5,426 bases of DNA from an uncultured Sulfurovum sp. (GTDB taxonomy: Bacteria; Campylobacterota; Campylobacteria; Campylobacterales; Sulfurovaceae), in the NCBI GenBank assembly GCA_947311605.1, contig CAMZLC010000094.1, positions 1 to 5,426 on the forward strand, given 5' to 3'. The notes below the pieces were generated by a model. It searched no databases, was not told the origin of the DNA, and worked only from the letters and a program-made list of their open reading frames with translations. Shown one piece after another: positions 4,975 to 5,426 of the stretch (position 1 is the first letter of the stretch; each line of letters opens with the position of its first letter). Position numbers and translations under genes: made by a program.

Positions 4975-5426
4975 TCAAAAGTTTATAATGCTTTGCAGTG
5001 TGTTGATCAGTTTGCTTTTCTCTCGGATCTGCGGATGCTCTTTGCCAGGCTCTGTTGTGGTGATGATCGTGCGCGCCAAGGTATATTTCTCCCAGTTGTT
5101 CAGGCGGATACCCCAGTAGGTATGGAGGATGACAGGCTCTCCTCTGTACTGCCCCAGATAGAGCCCTATGTGTCCGGGGACATAGAGGAGAGAGCGGAAA
5201 GGTTTGGCGGACTGGATGATTGCCTGTTTTTTTTCTGCTTTTTTCAGCCCTTTGATCCGGATGCTCTTGCCGCTTTTTGCCTGCTTGGCAGAGTTGCGAT
5301 CCAGATAGATGCCAAAACATCCGAAAAAATCTCTGGTCGTGGCGGAGCAGTCTCTGGTATAAAGTTTCCCGCCCCAGCCATAGGGTTCATTGCGAAACTG
5401 CTGGGCGATATAGGCTACATTGCCTG
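4975..5426 (-). CDS. NlpC/P60-family cell-wall peptidase, C-terminal part (partial)
   Basis: The frame is open from the right edge to TGA 4977-4975, giving the last 149 residues; the true start is outside the window. It contains no methionine, which is why simple start-to-stop searches miss it. The visible part begins GNVAYIAQQFRNEPYGWGGK and holds the NlpC/P60 pattern: YGWGG then RDCSATTRDFF with the likely catalytic Cys26 (counting from the first visible residue), FGIYLDRNSAKQAKSG, PGHIGLYLG with the catalytic His85, and ILHTYWGI with the third polar residue His101. Such enzymes cut peptide crosslinks of peptidoglycan in the periplasm. The RDCS-to-PGH spacing and the FGI.L.RNS..Q pattern resemble SH3-domain C40 peptidases known in Campylobacterota, so bacterial SH3 domains and a signal peptide are expected upstream. 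A 29-residue tail rich in charge follows the last motif. Same strand as the EAL gene, 62 bases apart. Confidence 0.88.
   Translation of the reverse strand, partial: GNVAYIAQQFRNEPYGWGGKLYTRDCSATTRDFFGCFGIYLDRNSAKQAKSGKSIRIKGLKKAEKKQAIIQSAKPFRSLLYVPGHIGLYLGQYRGEPVILHTYWGIRLNNWEKYTLARTIITTTEPGKEHPQIREKSKLINTLQSIINF

Noticed and set aside
4949..5320. A 123-residue ATG-initiated frame on the - strand
   Set aside because: It overlaps the NlpC/P60 frame in another register and has a low-complexity, proline/histidine/arginine-rich product with no domain; it is a shadow.
1..5426. CRISPR array, insertion sequence, prophage genes, tRNA or rRNA
   Set aside because: No regularly spaced long repeats, transposase or integrase motifs, terminal inverted repeats, or tRNA-like cloverleaf were seen on either strand.

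Overview
The window looks like an ordinary chromosomal segment of a bacterium, most likely a Campylobacterota (Sulfurovum/Sulfurimonas-type epsilonproteobacterium). This rests on moderate-to-low GC with AT-rich gaps, extended -10 promoters without a recognisable -35, and protein sequences that read like that group (a lysine/isoleucine-rich YchF, a lipoprotein with a DUF302 domain, and an SH3/NlpC-P60 type peptidase). The assignment is inferred from reading the sequence, not from a search.

Layout. On the + strand, 1-552 is the C-terminal end of a type I restriction endonuclease subunit (HsdR), cut by the left edge. Everything else lies on the - strand. Read in the direction of transcription from the right edge, the genes are: the C-terminal part of an NlpC/P60-type cell-wall peptidase (4975-5426, cut by the right edge); a membrane-anchored PAS/degenerate-GGDEF/EAL protein (3089-4912); the translation-associated ATPase YchF (1950-3053); a small DUF302 lipoprotein whose start codon overlaps the ychF stop (1489-1950); a gap of about 330 bases; and a class I SAM-dependent methyltransferase (575-1159) that converges with hsdR.

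The - strand genes do not form an obvious single pathway. YchF and the lipoprotein are clearly coupled (TAATG overlap). The EAL protein has its own likely promoter, and only 35 bases separate it from ychF, so read-through into ychF is likely. The EAL protein should lower cyclic-di-GMP, because all EAL catalytic residues are present while the GGDEF signature is lost.

The 1160-1488 gap is the least explained part. It holds a convincing extended -10 promoter for the methyltransferase, an 11-base tandem repeat resembling a PhoB/OmpR-type operator, a possible 32-residue small protein with a strong ribosome binding site, a 9-base direct repeat flanking that site, and a 7-bp hairpin just after the lipoprotein gene. 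I found no CRISPR array, insertion sequence, tRNA or rRNA, and no clear evidence of a new multi-gene system. The most interesting leads are the small ORF and the repeats around it.
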